From the NCBI GenBank assembly GCA_964387485.1, contig CAYLWV010000008.1:1-36194 (forward strand): a DNA stretch of 36,194 nt, in the 5' to 3' direction. Of this stretch, positions 8,407 through 16,309 are shown piece after piece. The notes under the pieces are model-generated. The model worked only from the letters and a program-made list of their open reading frames with translations. It did no database searches and was not told where the DNA came from. Within the stretch, counting starts at the first letter, position 1. Every line of letters starts with the position of its first letter. Position numbers and translations under genes: made by a program. Source of the stretch: Fluviibacter sp964387485. Its GTDB lineage: Bacteria > Pseudomonadota > Gammaproteobacteria > Burkholderiales > Rhodocyclaceae.

Positions 8407-9822
8407 ATGCGCCTGATCGAACAACTGCAGGATGCCCTCGGTGCCGATCAGGTTCTGACATTGCCTGAAGCCCAGGGGCCTTATCTGGCAGACTGGCGCG
8501 GCCGTTATCAGGGCAGAGCGCAGGCCGTGGTGCTACCGCAAACGACCAAGGCCGTTGCACAGGTCGTGCGCTTGTGTGTTGCCGCTCAGGTGCCTATAGT
8601 GCCGCAGGGCGGCAATACCGGCCTGTGTGGTGGTGCAACGCCCGATGAATCGGGCAATGCAGTCGTCGTGTCAATGACACGACTCAATCGTATCCGTGCA
8701 ATCGATGCTACCAATTTCAGCATCACGGCCGAGGCCGGGGTGACGCTGGATGCATTAAAGACAGCCACAGAATCGGTTAATCGTCTGTATCCGCTCACGC
8801 TCGGCGCCGGACATCTCACCACCCTGGGCGGTACGCTGGCCACGAACGCAGGTGGTCTGCAGGTGCTACGTTATGGCATGACCCGCGACCTGTGTCTGGG
8901 GCTAGAAGTGGTGCTGCCGGATGGGCGTATCTGGTCCAAGTTATCCGGCTTGCGTAAAGACAATACCGGGTACGATCTCAAGCAACTGTTTATCGGTGCG
9001 GAGGGCACGCTGGGGTTGATCACGGCCGCCACCATGAAGCTCTATCCGCTGCCAGCGGCGCGCGCGTTGATCTGGCTCGATCTGCCGGATGTCACCCAGG
9101 CTATCGCGGCGCATGCCTTGGCTCAGAACGTGTTCGCAGGTGCACAAACAGCCGCTGAACTGATGTCACCGGTGACCCTGTCGCTGGTGCGTAAACATTT
9201 ACCCGAAGCGACCTTGCCGGCATCTGTTGAGGGCGACGGTTGGCCTAGGGGGTGGGCATTGATGCTTGAAGTCTCGGCGCATGATGCCGAGTTTCTACAG
9301 GCGCTATTGCAGGCCTGGTGTCGTGCCTGTGAGGGTGCCGGACAGCCGGTCGGCTACCTGTTGACCTCGGCTGCTGATCAGGCCGCCATCTGGGCCATTC
9401 GCAAAGGCCTGGCGGAATCCCAGAAGCGGGAAGGCGTCTCGATCAAACACGACGTGGGTCTACCCATTTCGCAGATACCACAGTTTCTGTCGGAAGCCTC
9501 GGCTGCGCTCGAATCCCGTTTTCCCGGTGTGCGCATTGTGGCCTTTGGCCATGTCGGTGATGGCAATCTGCACTTCAACCTGTCGTTTGCCGATCCGGCG
9601 CAGAATGCGGCCTTGATCGCGCAGAGTCAGGCAGCCAACGCCGTGGTGTATGACGTCGTCAGCCGACTGGGTGGTTCGATTGCGGCCGAGCATGGTATCG
9701 GTCAGCTCAAACCGGCCTGGCTGGCACAGCATGCCCCGGCCGGTAGCATGGCGCTGATGCAGCAGATCAAGACAGCACTGGACCCGCAGGGACTCATGAA
9801 TCCCGGTAAGGTCCTGCGCTAA
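8407..9822 (+). CDS. FAD-binding oxidoreductase, D-2-hydroxyacid/D-2-hydroxyglutarate dehydrogenase-like (GlcD family)
   Basis: The 471-aa protein belongs to the VAO/PCMH flavoprotein family. The FAD-binding_4 domain covers about residues 35-215, with VPQGGNTGLCGGATP and TLGGTLATNAGG as flavin-contact motifs. The C-terminal FAD-oxidase domain (about 220-470) contains FGHVGDGNLHFN and AEHGIGQLK, then the ending GLMNPGKVLR. This pattern fits D-2-hydroxyglutarate or D-lactate/glycolate dehydrogenases that oxidise alpha-hydroxyacids and pass electrons to an acceptor. No iron-sulfur partner (GlcF-like) is adjacent, which favours the single-subunit D2HGDH type. The substrate is an inference. Confidence 0.9.
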   Translation: MRLIEQLQDALGADQVLTLPEAQGPYLADWRGRYQGRAQAVVLPQTTKAVAQVVRLCVAAQVPIVPQGGNTGLCGGATPDESGNAVVVSMTRLNRIRAIDATNFSITAEAGVTLDALKTATESVNRLYPLTLGAGHLTTLGGTLATNAGGLQVLRYGMTRDLCLGLEVVLPDGRIWSKLSGLRKDNTGYDLKQLFIGAEGTLGLITAATMKLYPLPAARALIWLDLPDVTQAIAAHALAQNVFAGAQTAAELMSPVTLSLVRKHLPEATLPASVEGDGWPRGWALMLEVSAHDAEFLQALLQAWCRACEGAGQPVGYLLTSAADQAAIWAIRKGLAESQKREGVSIKHDVGLPISQIPQFLSEASAALESRFPGVRIVAFGHVGDGNLHFNLSFADPAQNAALIAQSQAANAVVYDVVSRLGGSIAAEHGIGQLKPAWLAQHAPAGSMALMQQIKTALDPQGLMNPGKVLR

Positions 9823-9844
9823 TTCGGTTTATCGGGTGCAGTGA

Positions 9845-10735
9845 TCAGTGCAGGGTTTGCCCTGCGCTTTGGCTGAACAGTGCGGCGATCTCATCAGCAT
9901 TGAAGCGGTATTCCAGATTGCTCAGATCGTCATGAATGACGACCTCCCCATGCTCCTGGAGAATCGATGTCACCTCGGCCTGGCCCAGGCCACGCAGCAT
10001 ATTGCGCACCTTGTCCCAGTCTCGTTCTCCGGCGTGGTGTACTGCCTGGCCCGGGGCCAGACTGATCAGCTCTTCCGGGAAGAGGCGGGTCAGTAAATCA
10101 GCCGGATCAAGTGAGAGCAGTTCGGTGCGCGTGAGTGTGCCAAACAGATGGCAGACACGGTTCCAGCCATCGGCATCGGCCTCATCGGCGCCGGGCATGG
10201 TCTGCAGAAAGAGGCCTGCCGCCTGCTCGCCGTTGGCCGTGAGCATGAGCGCCGTCGGTTGCTGCTCCGACTGTACCAGATAATGGGTAAAGGCCTCGGC
10301 AAGGGTTTTGCCGACCAGGGGTACGTGGCTCTGCCACGGCGTGCTGAATTGATGCGCGTCCAGTGTCATGACCAGGCGGCTTTCTTCGCCGCTGTCGGTC
10401 TGGTTGAGGCACTCGGTCGCCGGGTCCATGAGCGAGGCCAGATGTTCCGGTCGCCATTGCGCCGTGCCGCGCAATCCCAGTTGATCCGTGCAATCCATCA
10501 CCAGTAGGCTGATGGCACCCGGATCCCGTGTCTGAAACGTCAGGCGACCCGGGTGCTTGAGCTGGCCGGCCATCAATGTGGTGATGGATGCCATTTCGCC
10601 CAGCAGTCGGCCCACGGCAGCCGGGTAGTTCCGGCCCTGGCACAGCGCACGATAACTGTCATCCAGGTGCACCCAGGCGCCACGGATCGAGAGTTCGGGA
10701 AAATGAAAACGGACGAAGCGATCAGTTTCGCGCAT
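9845..10735 (-). CDS. hslO: Hsp33-family chaperone HslO lacking the four redox-switch cysteines
   Basis: The 296-aa protein aligns with Hsp33 end to end: the N-terminal core (RGAWVHLDDSY, ATSLLTA-like segment ASITTLMAGQLK) and the linker LLTRLFPEEL. Hsp33 is a redox-activated holdase whose C-terminal zinc site uses CxC and CxxC. Here the equivalents are A235 and E237 (VHHAGERDW) and D269 and S272 (VIHDDLSNLEYRF), so no zinc ligand cysteine remains, although EVTSIL and YRFNADEI around them are intact. ATG 10733-10735 overlaps the carbonic anhydrase stop (TAATG), so the longer 382-aa frame is not the gene. Redox activation through this site is therefore not possible as known. It may be constitutively active or controlled by unfolding alone. 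Confidence 0.85.
   Translation of the reverse strand: MRETDRFVRFHFPELSIRGAWVHLDDSYRALCQGRNYPAAVGRLLGEMASITTLMAGQLKHPGRLTFQTRDPGAISLLVMDCTDQLGLRGTAQWRPEHLASLMDPATECLNQTDSGEESRLVMTLDAHQFSTPWQSHVPLVGKTLAEAFTHYLVQSEQQPTALMLTANGEQAAGLFLQTMPGADEADADGWNRVCHLFGTLTRTELLSLDPADLLTRLFPEELISLAPGQAVHHAGERDWDKVRNMLRGLGQAEVTSILQEHGEVVIHDDLSNLEYRFNADEIAALFSQSAGQTLH
9847..9868. other. Hairpin at the convergent end of the FAD oxidase and hslO genes
   Basis: GCAGGG (9850-9855) pairs with CCCTGC (9860-9865), extended by three further pairs outward (one G-U). It lies over the last codons of hslO, 25 bases after the oxidase stop. No T-tract follows on either strand, so it may be a weak terminator, an mRNA 3'-end stabiliser or chance. 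Confidence 0.3.
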
Positions 10736-11256
10736 TAGAGAGCCTTGAGATGTTGTTGATAGCGGGCGGCGTTCTGGACGTACTTTGTGGCACTGTTCAT
10801 GAGACGTGCGACTTCCTCGTCGGTGAGTTCGCGCACCACTTTGCCCGGCGTGCCCATGATGAGCGAGCGGGGCGGGTAGACCTTGCGTTCGGGAATCAGC
10901 GTGCCGGCGCCCACCAGGCAGTGTTCGCCGATCACGGCGTGATTTAGGATCGTGGTTCCGATGCCGATCAGGCTGCCGCGGCCGATACGGCAACCATGCA
11001 GCATGACCTGATGGCCAATCGTGACATCTTCCTCCAGGATGAGCGGGGCGCCCGGATCGGTGTGAAAGACACAGCCATCCTGCACGTTACTGCGCGCACC
11101 GATGGTAATGGGTTCGTTATCCCCGCGTAGCACGGCATGCCACCAGACCGAGCTCTCTGCTTCGCAATGAATGCTGCCAATCAGCACTGCGGTCGGTGCG
11201 ACCCAGGCCGTCGGGTCAATCTGTGGAATCCGGTCTTCCAGTTGATAGCAGCTCAT
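10735..11256 (-). CDS. Gamma-class carbonic anhydrase-like protein (YrdA/CaiE family)
   Basis: The 173-aa protein has a left-handed beta-helix built from hexapeptide repeats (residues about 12-140) and a C-terminal helix. The three zinc-binding histidines of gamma carbonic anhydrases are H65 (VFHTD), H82 and H87 (GHQVMLHGC). The motif RGDNEPITIGARSNVQD is typical of the YrdA/PaaY group. Many members bind metal but show little or no carbonic anhydrase activity, so the enzymatic role is uncertain. The stop codon TAA shares a base with the hslO start (TAATG), indicating translational coupling with the chaperone gene. Confidence 0.9.
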   Translation of the reverse strand: MSCYQLEDRIPQIDPTAWVAPTAVLIGSIHCEAESSVWWHAVLRGDNEPITIGARSNVQDGCVFHTDPGAPLILEEDVTIGHQVMLHGCRIGRGSLIGIGTTILNHAVIGEHCLVGAGTLIPERKVYPPRSLIMGTPGKVVRELTDEEVARLMNSATKYVQNAARYQQHLKAL

Positions 11257-11271
11257 GCGCTTGGTTTCCAG

Positions 11272-11295
11272 TAAAATGGGCAGTGCAGCATTTTA
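11272..11295. promoter_or_regulatory. Symmetric divergent -10 elements / inverted repeat between carbonic anhydrase and PHP genes
   Basis: TAAAATG (11272-11278) and CATTTTA (11289-11295) form a perfect 7-bp inverted repeat with a 10-bp spacer in the 68-bp divergent gap. Each arm gives a TAAAAT -10-like hexamer, one reading right to the PHP gene and one reading left to the carbonic anhydrase gene. Both would start transcription near 11283. The -35 boxes are poor, so this could instead be a small operator. Confidence 0.35.
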
Positions 11296-11324
11296 TGCTG
11301 ATCCTTCAGCCACATAAAGCCACA

Positions 11325-12182
11325 ATGACGCAAATTCAAGTCCAGCCTCGATACGATCTCCATTGCCATTCCACGGCATCGGATGGGATGCTGCCGCCGG
11401 CCGCCGTGGTGGCGCGGGCGCACGCCAACGGGGTGACGACCCTGGCGCTGACCGATCACGATGGTTTGTCAGGACTGCCGGCGGCGGCTGAAGCGGCCGA
11501 AGCCCTGGGGTTGACCCTGGTCCCCGGTACGGAAATCTCGGTCGAATGGGCCGATCATTCCGTCCATATCGTCGGCCTCATGGTGGACTCACAGAATCCG
11601 GTACTGGTGCAGGGGCTGAATGGTATCCGTGATGGCCGTGCCAATCGTGCCGGCCGCATTGCCGCCGAATTGGAGAAGATCGGCTTTAACGGGATTCTGG
11701 AACGCACCATGACCTACGTCGGTAACCCCGAACTGGTGTCGCGGGCGCACTTTGCCCGCGCATTGGTGGAGATGGGGGCCTGCCGTGAGGTGAAACAAGT
11801 TTTTGACCGATACCTGACGCCGGGTAAGCCGGGTTATGTCGCCCATCCGTGGCCGAGTCTGGAAGAAGCGCTGGGTTGGATTCATCAGGCCGGGGGGGTG
11901 GCGGTGATTGCGCACCCCGGGCGTTACCGTATGTCTAACAAAGCGTTAGGCCAGCTTTTTGAAGTCTTTCGTGATCTTGGCGGCGAGGCCATCGAGGTCG
12001 CGTCTGGTAGCCACACGCCCGAGCAGGTGGCGCATTTCGGTCGCCAGGCACGTCACTATGCCTTTATGGGCTCTCAGGGTTCGGATTTTCACGGGCCTGA
12101 TGAAAGCTATGTCGATCTGGGTCGGTCATTAACGCTGCCGGATGGTGTCGTTCCCGTTTGGGAATCCTGGAATAACAGGTAG
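11325..12182 (+). CDS. PHP-domain 3',5'-nucleotide bisphosphate phosphatase / RNase AM-like (YciV/TrpH family)
   Basis: The 285-aa PHP-superfamily protein starts at ATG 11325; the upstream extension to 11196 would run through the neighbouring gene. Metal-ligand motifs are visible: DLHCHSTASDG (residues 11-21), LTDHDGLSG, GTEISVEW, VIAHPGRY and GSDFHGP. In Chromobacterium violaceum, a member of this family was shown to hydrolyse 3',5'-nucleotide bisphosphates. E. coli YciV (RNase AM) trims 5' ends of rRNAs. The next gene is a yciO homologue, the same pairing as in E. coli yciV-yciO. The choice between pAp phosphatase and exoribonuclease cannot be made here; both may apply. Confidence 0.88.
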   Translation: MTQIQVQPRYDLHCHSTASDGMLPPAAVVARAHANGVTTLALTDHDGLSGLPAAAEAAEALGLTLVPGTEISVEWADHSVHIVGLMVDSQNPVLVQGLNGIRDGRANRAGRIAAELEKIGFNGILERTMTYVGNPELVSRAHFARALVEMGACREVKQVFDRYLTPGKPGYVAHPWPSLEEALGWIHQAGGVAVIAHPGRYRMSNKALGQLFEVFRDLGGEAIEVASGSHTPEQVAHFGRQARHYAFMGSQGSDFHGPDESYVDLGRSLTLPDGVVPVWESWNNR

Positions 12183-12195
12183 ATAGGAATTAACC

Positions 12196-12822
12196 GTGAC
12201 GCAGTACTTTAATATACATCCCGAGAACCCCCAGCAGCGTCTGCTGGATCAGACGGCGGCGATGTTGCGTCAGGGTGCCGTCGTCGCCTTGCCGACCGAT
12301 TCCTGCTATTCGCTGGCCTGTCATCTGGGAGATGCGACCGCGCTCGACAAGATCCGTAAAATCCGCGGCATTGATGACCATCATCTGATGACACTCATGT
12401 GCCGCGATCTCTCGGACATTGGTCAGTACGCCCGGGTGGATAACGCCCAGTACCGCTTGCTCAAGCTGGCCACGCCGGGAGCCTATACCTTTGTGCTGGA
12501 AGGCACTAAGGAGCTGCCACGCCGGATTCTGCATCCCAAGCGTAAAACCCTGGGTTTGCGTATTCCCGATAACCGCATCATGCAGGGCGTGCTGGAGGCC
12601 TTGGGTGAACCCTTGCTGACGACGACGCTCACGCTGCCTGGCGATGAAGAGCCTCTCAGCGACGGCTGGTCGATCAAGGAACGCCTGTCATCCCAGCTAG
12701 ATCTGGTGGTGGAGGGCGGCTGGTGCGGCACCGAGCCCACTACGGTGATTGATCTGTGTGAAATGCCACCCACCGTCATGCGGGTCGGTCACGGCCCGCT
12801 CGCACCTCTGGGGCTAGGCTGA
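12196..12822 (+). CDS. YciO/Sua5/YrdC-family L-threonylcarbamoyladenylate synthase-like protein
   Basis: The 208-aa protein starts with GTG at 12196, 13 bases after the PHP gene. The YrdC-like fold is marked by ALPTDSCYSLACHLGD, then KIRKIRGIDDHHLMTLMCRDL and the TPGAYTFVLEGT motif, where Sua5/TsaC proteins bind nucleotide and threonine. YciO proteins resemble TsaC, which makes threonylcarbamoyl-AMP for the t6A37 tRNA modification, but many cannot replace it and may act on rRNA or have weak activity. No C-terminal Sua5 domain is present, so it is the short form. Confidence 0.88.
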   Translation: MTQYFNIHPENPQQRLLDQTAAMLRQGAVVALPTDSCYSLACHLGDATALDKIRKIRGIDDHHLMTLMCRDLSDIGQYARVDNAQYRLLKLATPGAYTFVLEGTKELPRRILHPKRKTLGLRIPDNRIMQGVLEALGEPLLTTTLTLPGDEEPLSDGWSIKERLSSQLDLVVEGGWCGTEPTTVIDLCEMPPTVMRVGHGPLAPLGLG

Positions 12823-12880
12823 TGCGCATGGCGGCACAGCGGGTTGGCTCTGTTAGAATCGCGGGCTGAACGGACTTGCT

Positions 12881-13519
12881 ATGAATATTGATATTGCCCT
12901 GCTGGCCATTGCGGCCTTACCGATGATTTTTGCCATTACGCTGCATGAAGCGGCCCATGGCTATGTGGCGCGCTATTTTGGCGACCCCACGGCATACCAG
13001 TTGGGCCGTATCAGCCTCAACCCGATGCGCCATATCGATCTGGTGGGCACGATCCTTGTGCCGGCGGCCACGCTGTTGTTCGGCGGCATTCTGTTTGGCT
13101 GGGCCAAACCGGTGCCCGTGGATTACAGCCGTTTGCGTCATCCGCGTGAAGACATGCGCTGGGTTGCGCTTGCCGGGCCCGGCGTTAACCTGGCGATGGC
13201 TTTCGGCTGGGCGATTCTGCTGAAGGTCGGCCTGTCGACCAATACCTATTTCAGCGTGCCGCTCGAAGAGATGTCGCGTATCGGTATCTCCATCAACCTG
13301 ATGCTGATGGCCATTAACCTGGTACCGATTCTGCCGCTGGATGGCGGCCGCGTATTGTTCAGCCTGTTGCCGCCAGCGGCCGCCCAGAGTTATGGCCGCA
13401 GCGAACCCTATGGTCTGCCGATTCTGTTACTGCTGCTCGTAACGGGTCTGCTGGGAGTTATTGTCCTGCCGCTTATCCAGCTGGCGGGTAGCCTCATTTC
13501 AACGATTTTTTTCCTCTGA
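12881..13519 (+). CDS. Site-2 protease family (M50) integral membrane metalloprotease
   Basis: The 212-aa protein has about five to six hydrophobic segments. The zinc site HEAAH (H22, E23, H26) lies in the first membrane segment, and the third-ligand motif NLVPILPLDGGRVL is near residue 145, both diagnostic for M50 intramembrane proteases. A conserved GWAKPVPVD segment marks the short, PDZ-less subfamily of unknown substrate that often sits next to trpS and scpA. The start ATG 12881 follows a 58-base gap after the YciO-like gene. The stop is seven bases before trpS, so they are likely co-transcribed. Confidence 0.92.
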   Translation: MNIDIALLAIAALPMIFAITLHEAAHGYVARYFGDPTAYQLGRISLNPMRHIDLVGTILVPAATLLFGGILFGWAKPVPVDYSRLRHPREDMRWVALAGPGVNLAMAFGWAILLKVGLSTNTYFSVPLEEMSRIGISINLMLMAINLVPILPLDGGRVLFSLLPPAAAQSYGRSEPYGLPILLLLLVTGLLGVIVLPLIQLAGSLISTIFFL

Positions 13520-13526
13520 GTTTCTG

Positions 13527-14723
13527 ATGTCAGCTGAACGCGTACTTTCCGGCATGCGCCCCACGGGGAGCCTGCACCTGGGGCATTATCACGGCGTCCT
13601 GGAAAACTGGGTCCGTCTGCAGGATAACTACGAATGTCTGTTCTTCGTTGCTGACTGGCATGCCCTGACGACCCATTACGATGCGCCGCAGAACATTGCC
13701 CAGGCCGGACGGGATATGGTCATCGACTGGCTGGCCGCCGGCCTGGATCCGGAAAAGTCCATCATTTTCCAGCAGTCGCAAGTACTGCAACACGCTGAGT
13801 TGCATCTGCTGCTGTCCATGATGACACCGTTGGGCTGGCTGGAGCGCGTACCCACCTACAAGGATCAGCAGGAAAAGCTGTCGCATAAAGATCTGTCGAC
13901 CTATGGCTTCCTGGGTTATCCGCTGCTGCAATCGGCCGATATTCTGGTATACGACGCCAAGCACGTGCCGGTGGGTGAAGATCAGGTACCGCACATCGAA
14001 CTGACGCGTGAAGTCGCCCGTCGCTTCAATCACCTCTATGGCCGCACACCGGATTTCGAGCAGGAAGTGATTGCCGCCCTCAAGAAACTGGGCCCGACCG
14101 CCAAGCCTTACAAGGAGCTGCGTCAGCGTTACCAGCAGCAGGGTGAGCGAGAAGTGCTGGCTCAGGCCGAAGCCTTCCTGGCCGGCGCCGATTTGCTCAA
14201 TGCCAGCGACAAGGAATCGTTGTGGGGCTGGTTGGTCGGCTCGGGTAAAGCCATTCTGGTGGAACCCGCTGCGTTGCTAACCAAGGCCTCCAAAATGCCG
14301 GGACTGGACGGTCAGAAAATGTCCAAATCCTATAACAACACCATCAGCCTGCGTGAGGCGCCGGAAGATGTGGCCAAGAAGCTGAAAGCCATGCCTACCG
14401 ATCCTGCCCGCGTGCGCCGTACCGATGTGGGTAATCCCAAAAACTGCCCGGTCTGGCAGCTGCACGAGGTGTACAGCGACGATGCCAAAAAGCAGTGGGT
14501 GACCGAGGGTTGTACTTCGGCCGGTATCGGCTGTATCGATTGCAAGAACGCTGTGGCCGAAGGCATCAATACTGTGCTGGCGCCGATGCGTGCGCGTGCG
14601 GCTGAACTCGCAGCCGAGCCGGAGAAGATCGACCGCATTCTGCGTGACGGTGCCGAGCGTGCCCGTGCGCTGGCCGATCAAACCATGTCGCGTGTTCGTG
14701 CGGTCATGGGTTTGACGGGCTGA
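13527..14723 (+). CDS. trpS: Tryptophanyl-tRNA synthetase
   Basis: The 398-aa class I synthetase charges tRNA-Trp. The HIGH-like signature is PTGSLHLGHYHG near the N-terminus and the KMSKS loop is GQKMSKSYNN (about residue 270). It is longer than the E. coli enzyme (about 334 aa) because of an insertion around residues 180-240, a form common in betaproteobacteria. ATG 13527 was chosen because MSAERVLSGMRPTG is the expected beginning; the upstream extension overlaps the protease gene. The motif TEGCTSAGIGCIDCKN in the C-terminal part is typical of this long subgroup. Confidence 0.96.
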   Translation: MSAERVLSGMRPTGSLHLGHYHGVLENWVRLQDNYECLFFVADWHALTTHYDAPQNIAQAGRDMVIDWLAAGLDPEKSIIFQQSQVLQHAELHLLLSMMTPLGWLERVPTYKDQQEKLSHKDLSTYGFLGYPLLQSADILVYDAKHVPVGEDQVPHIELTREVARRFNHLYGRTPDFEQEVIAALKKLGPTAKPYKELRQRYQQQGEREVLAQAEAFLAGADLLNASDKESLWGWLVGSGKAILVEPAALLTKASKMPGLDGQKMSKSYNNTISLREAPEDVAKKLKAMPTDPARVRRTDVGNPKNCPVWQLHEVYSDDAKKQWVTEGCTSAGIGCIDCKNAVAEGINTVLAPMRARAAELAAEPEKIDRILRDGAERARALADQTMSRVRAVMGLTG

Positions 14724-14734
14724 TAGGTCAATTG

Positions 14735-15697
14735 ATGTCGATCGAATCGCAGCAACCTGAAGAGCCGATGTTGCCGCCGGATCAGCCCGCAGCCAGTGAA
14801 GAGGCGTCTACCGAAACGCCCTACGAACAGGCGATTCAGGTGATGGTGGAAAATGGCGAAACGCGGGTCATGCTGTATGGTCAACCGATTGTCGACCTGC
14901 CGCAGGATCTGTATATCCCGCCGGATGCTTTGTCGGTCATGCTCGATGCCTTCGAAGGGCCGCTCGATCTTCTGCTGTATCTGATCCGTAAAGCCAACGT
15001 CGATATCCTCGATATTCCGATGGCAACTTTGACGGTTCAGTATCTGGATTACGTCGAAGCTATGCGCTCGGAGAATCTGGAACTGGCGGCCGAATACCTG
15101 GTCATGGCGGCCATGCTGATTGAAATCAAATCACGTATGCTGTTGCCGCGCCCCAAGGCCGAGTTCGAAGAAGAAACCGAAGATCCGCGTGCCGAGCTGG
15201 TGCGTCGGCTCATTGAATACGAACAGATGAAGCTGGCCGCCCGCGAGATCGACGAACTGCCCAAGGCTGAAGTTGATTTCCAGTGGCTGAATGTGTGGGT
15301 CGACAAGGAAGCCGTGGTCCGTCATCCCGACGTTTCGGCTGATGATCTGCATGCTGCCTGGCTGGCCGTTGTCCGCCAGGCCAAGCTGCATACGCATCAC
15401 AAGATTGCCCGTGAAGAGCTGTCCGTCCGTGAACACATGGGGCTGATTCTGCGTACCCTGCGCACCAGGGACGGCTACACCGAATTTGTCGAACTGTTTG
15501 ATGTCAGCGGCGGAGTGCCGGTGGTTGTGGTCAACTTCATTGCCTTGCTTGAGCTGTGCAAGGAGCATCTGCTGGAAATGACGCAGACTGCGCCGTTTGC
15601 ACCGATTTACGTACGTCTGCCGACCGATGTGCCCGAACAGTCGATGTTCGAGGCGCCGCAGGCCTTTGATGAAACAGAGGAGGGTGAGGATGTCTGA
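14735..15697 (+). CDS. scpA: Segregation and condensation protein A (kleisin)
   Basis: The 320-aa kleisin bridges SMC heads in the SMC-ScpAB complex that organises and segregates the chromosome. The first 70 residues are acidic and poorly conserved. The core begins LDAFEGPLDLLLYLIRKANVDILDIPM, the ScpA signature, and the winged-helix C-terminus ends near residue 300. ATG 14735 has AGG at 14725-14727; a TTG at 14732 is also in frame but less likely. The gene overlaps scpB by eight bases. No smc gene is visible in the window. Confidence 0.95.
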   Translation: MSIESQQPEEPMLPPDQPAASEEASTETPYEQAIQVMVENGETRVMLYGQPIVDLPQDLYIPPDALSVMLDAFEGPLDLLLYLIRKANVDILDIPMATLTVQYLDYVEAMRSENLELAAEYLVMAAMLIEIKSRMLLPRPKAEFEEETEDPRAELVRRLIEYEQMKLAAREIDELPKAEVDFQWLNVWVDKEAVVRHPDVSADDLHAAWLAVVRQAKLHTHHKIAREELSVREHMGLILRTLRTRDGYTEFVELFDVSGGVPVVVVNFIALLELCKEHLLEMTQTAPFAPIYVRLPTDVPEQSMFEAPQAFDETEEGEDV

Positions 15698-16304
15698 AGA
15701 ACAGCGTTCCCTGACCGAACTGGTTGAAACTACCGAGGGTATTGTCACCTCGGGCCCCGTCATGGATGTGGCGGATCTGGCCTGCATCGTTGAGGCAGCG
15801 CTGCTGGCCTCGACCGGTCCGCTGGACATGGTGCATCTGCGCCGCCTGTTTGACGACACCGTTGCCGCTGACGAAATTCTCCAGGCGATCGCGCATCTGC
15901 AACAACGCTGGCAGAATCGCGGCTGTGAGCTGCTGGAGCTGGCCGACGGCTGGCGTTTCCGCACCCATGCCAACATCCAGCCGCATCTGGATCGCCTGAA
16001 TCCGGAAAAACCACCGCGCTATTCCCGCGCCGTGATGGAAACGCTGGCCATCATTGCCTACCGTCAACCGGTAACGCGTGGGGATATCGAAGATATTCGC
16101 GGGGTGACTGTGGCAACACAGGTCATCCGTACACTGGAGGAGCGGGGCTGGATCGATACCGTCGGTCACCGCGAAACGCCGGGCCGCCCGGCACTGTATG
16201 CGACCACGCGTCAGTTCCTGGATGATCTGGGTCTGCGCAGTCTGACCGAACTTCCACCCCTTGAAACCATGCAGGGCGCCCTTGAAGGTCTGCCCGGAGC
16301 CTGA
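15690..16304 (+). CDS. scpB: Segregation and condensation protein B
   Basis: The 204-aa protein is the winged-helix dimer partner of ScpA in the SMC complex. Typical motifs are ALLASTGPLDMVHLRRLF, GWRFRTHANIQPHL, ETLAIIAYRQPVTRGDIEDIRGV and GHRETPGRPALYATT. ATG 15690 lies behind GAGGAGGGTGAGG, a strong ribosome-binding region inside the scpA 3' end. The eight-base overlap implies coupled translation and matched stoichiometry. It is followed by rluB after five bases, as in many proteobacteria. Confidence 0.95.
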   Translation: MSEEQRSLTELVETTEGIVTSGPVMDVADLACIVEAALLASTGPLDMVHLRRLFDDTVAADEILQAIAHLQQRWQNRGCELLELADGWRFRTHANIQPHLDRLNPEKPPRYSRAVMETLAIIAYRQPVTRGDIEDIRGVTVATQVIRTLEERGWIDTVGHRETPGRPALYATTRQFLDDLGLRSLTELPPLETMQGALEGLPGA

Positions 16305-16309
16305 ATCTG

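Noticed and set aside
10736..10993. Upstream extension of the hslO frame
   Set aside because: It reads antisense-like Arg/Pro/His-rich sequence inside the carbonic anhydrase gene; TAATG coupling and the MRETDRFVRF start define the true N-terminus.
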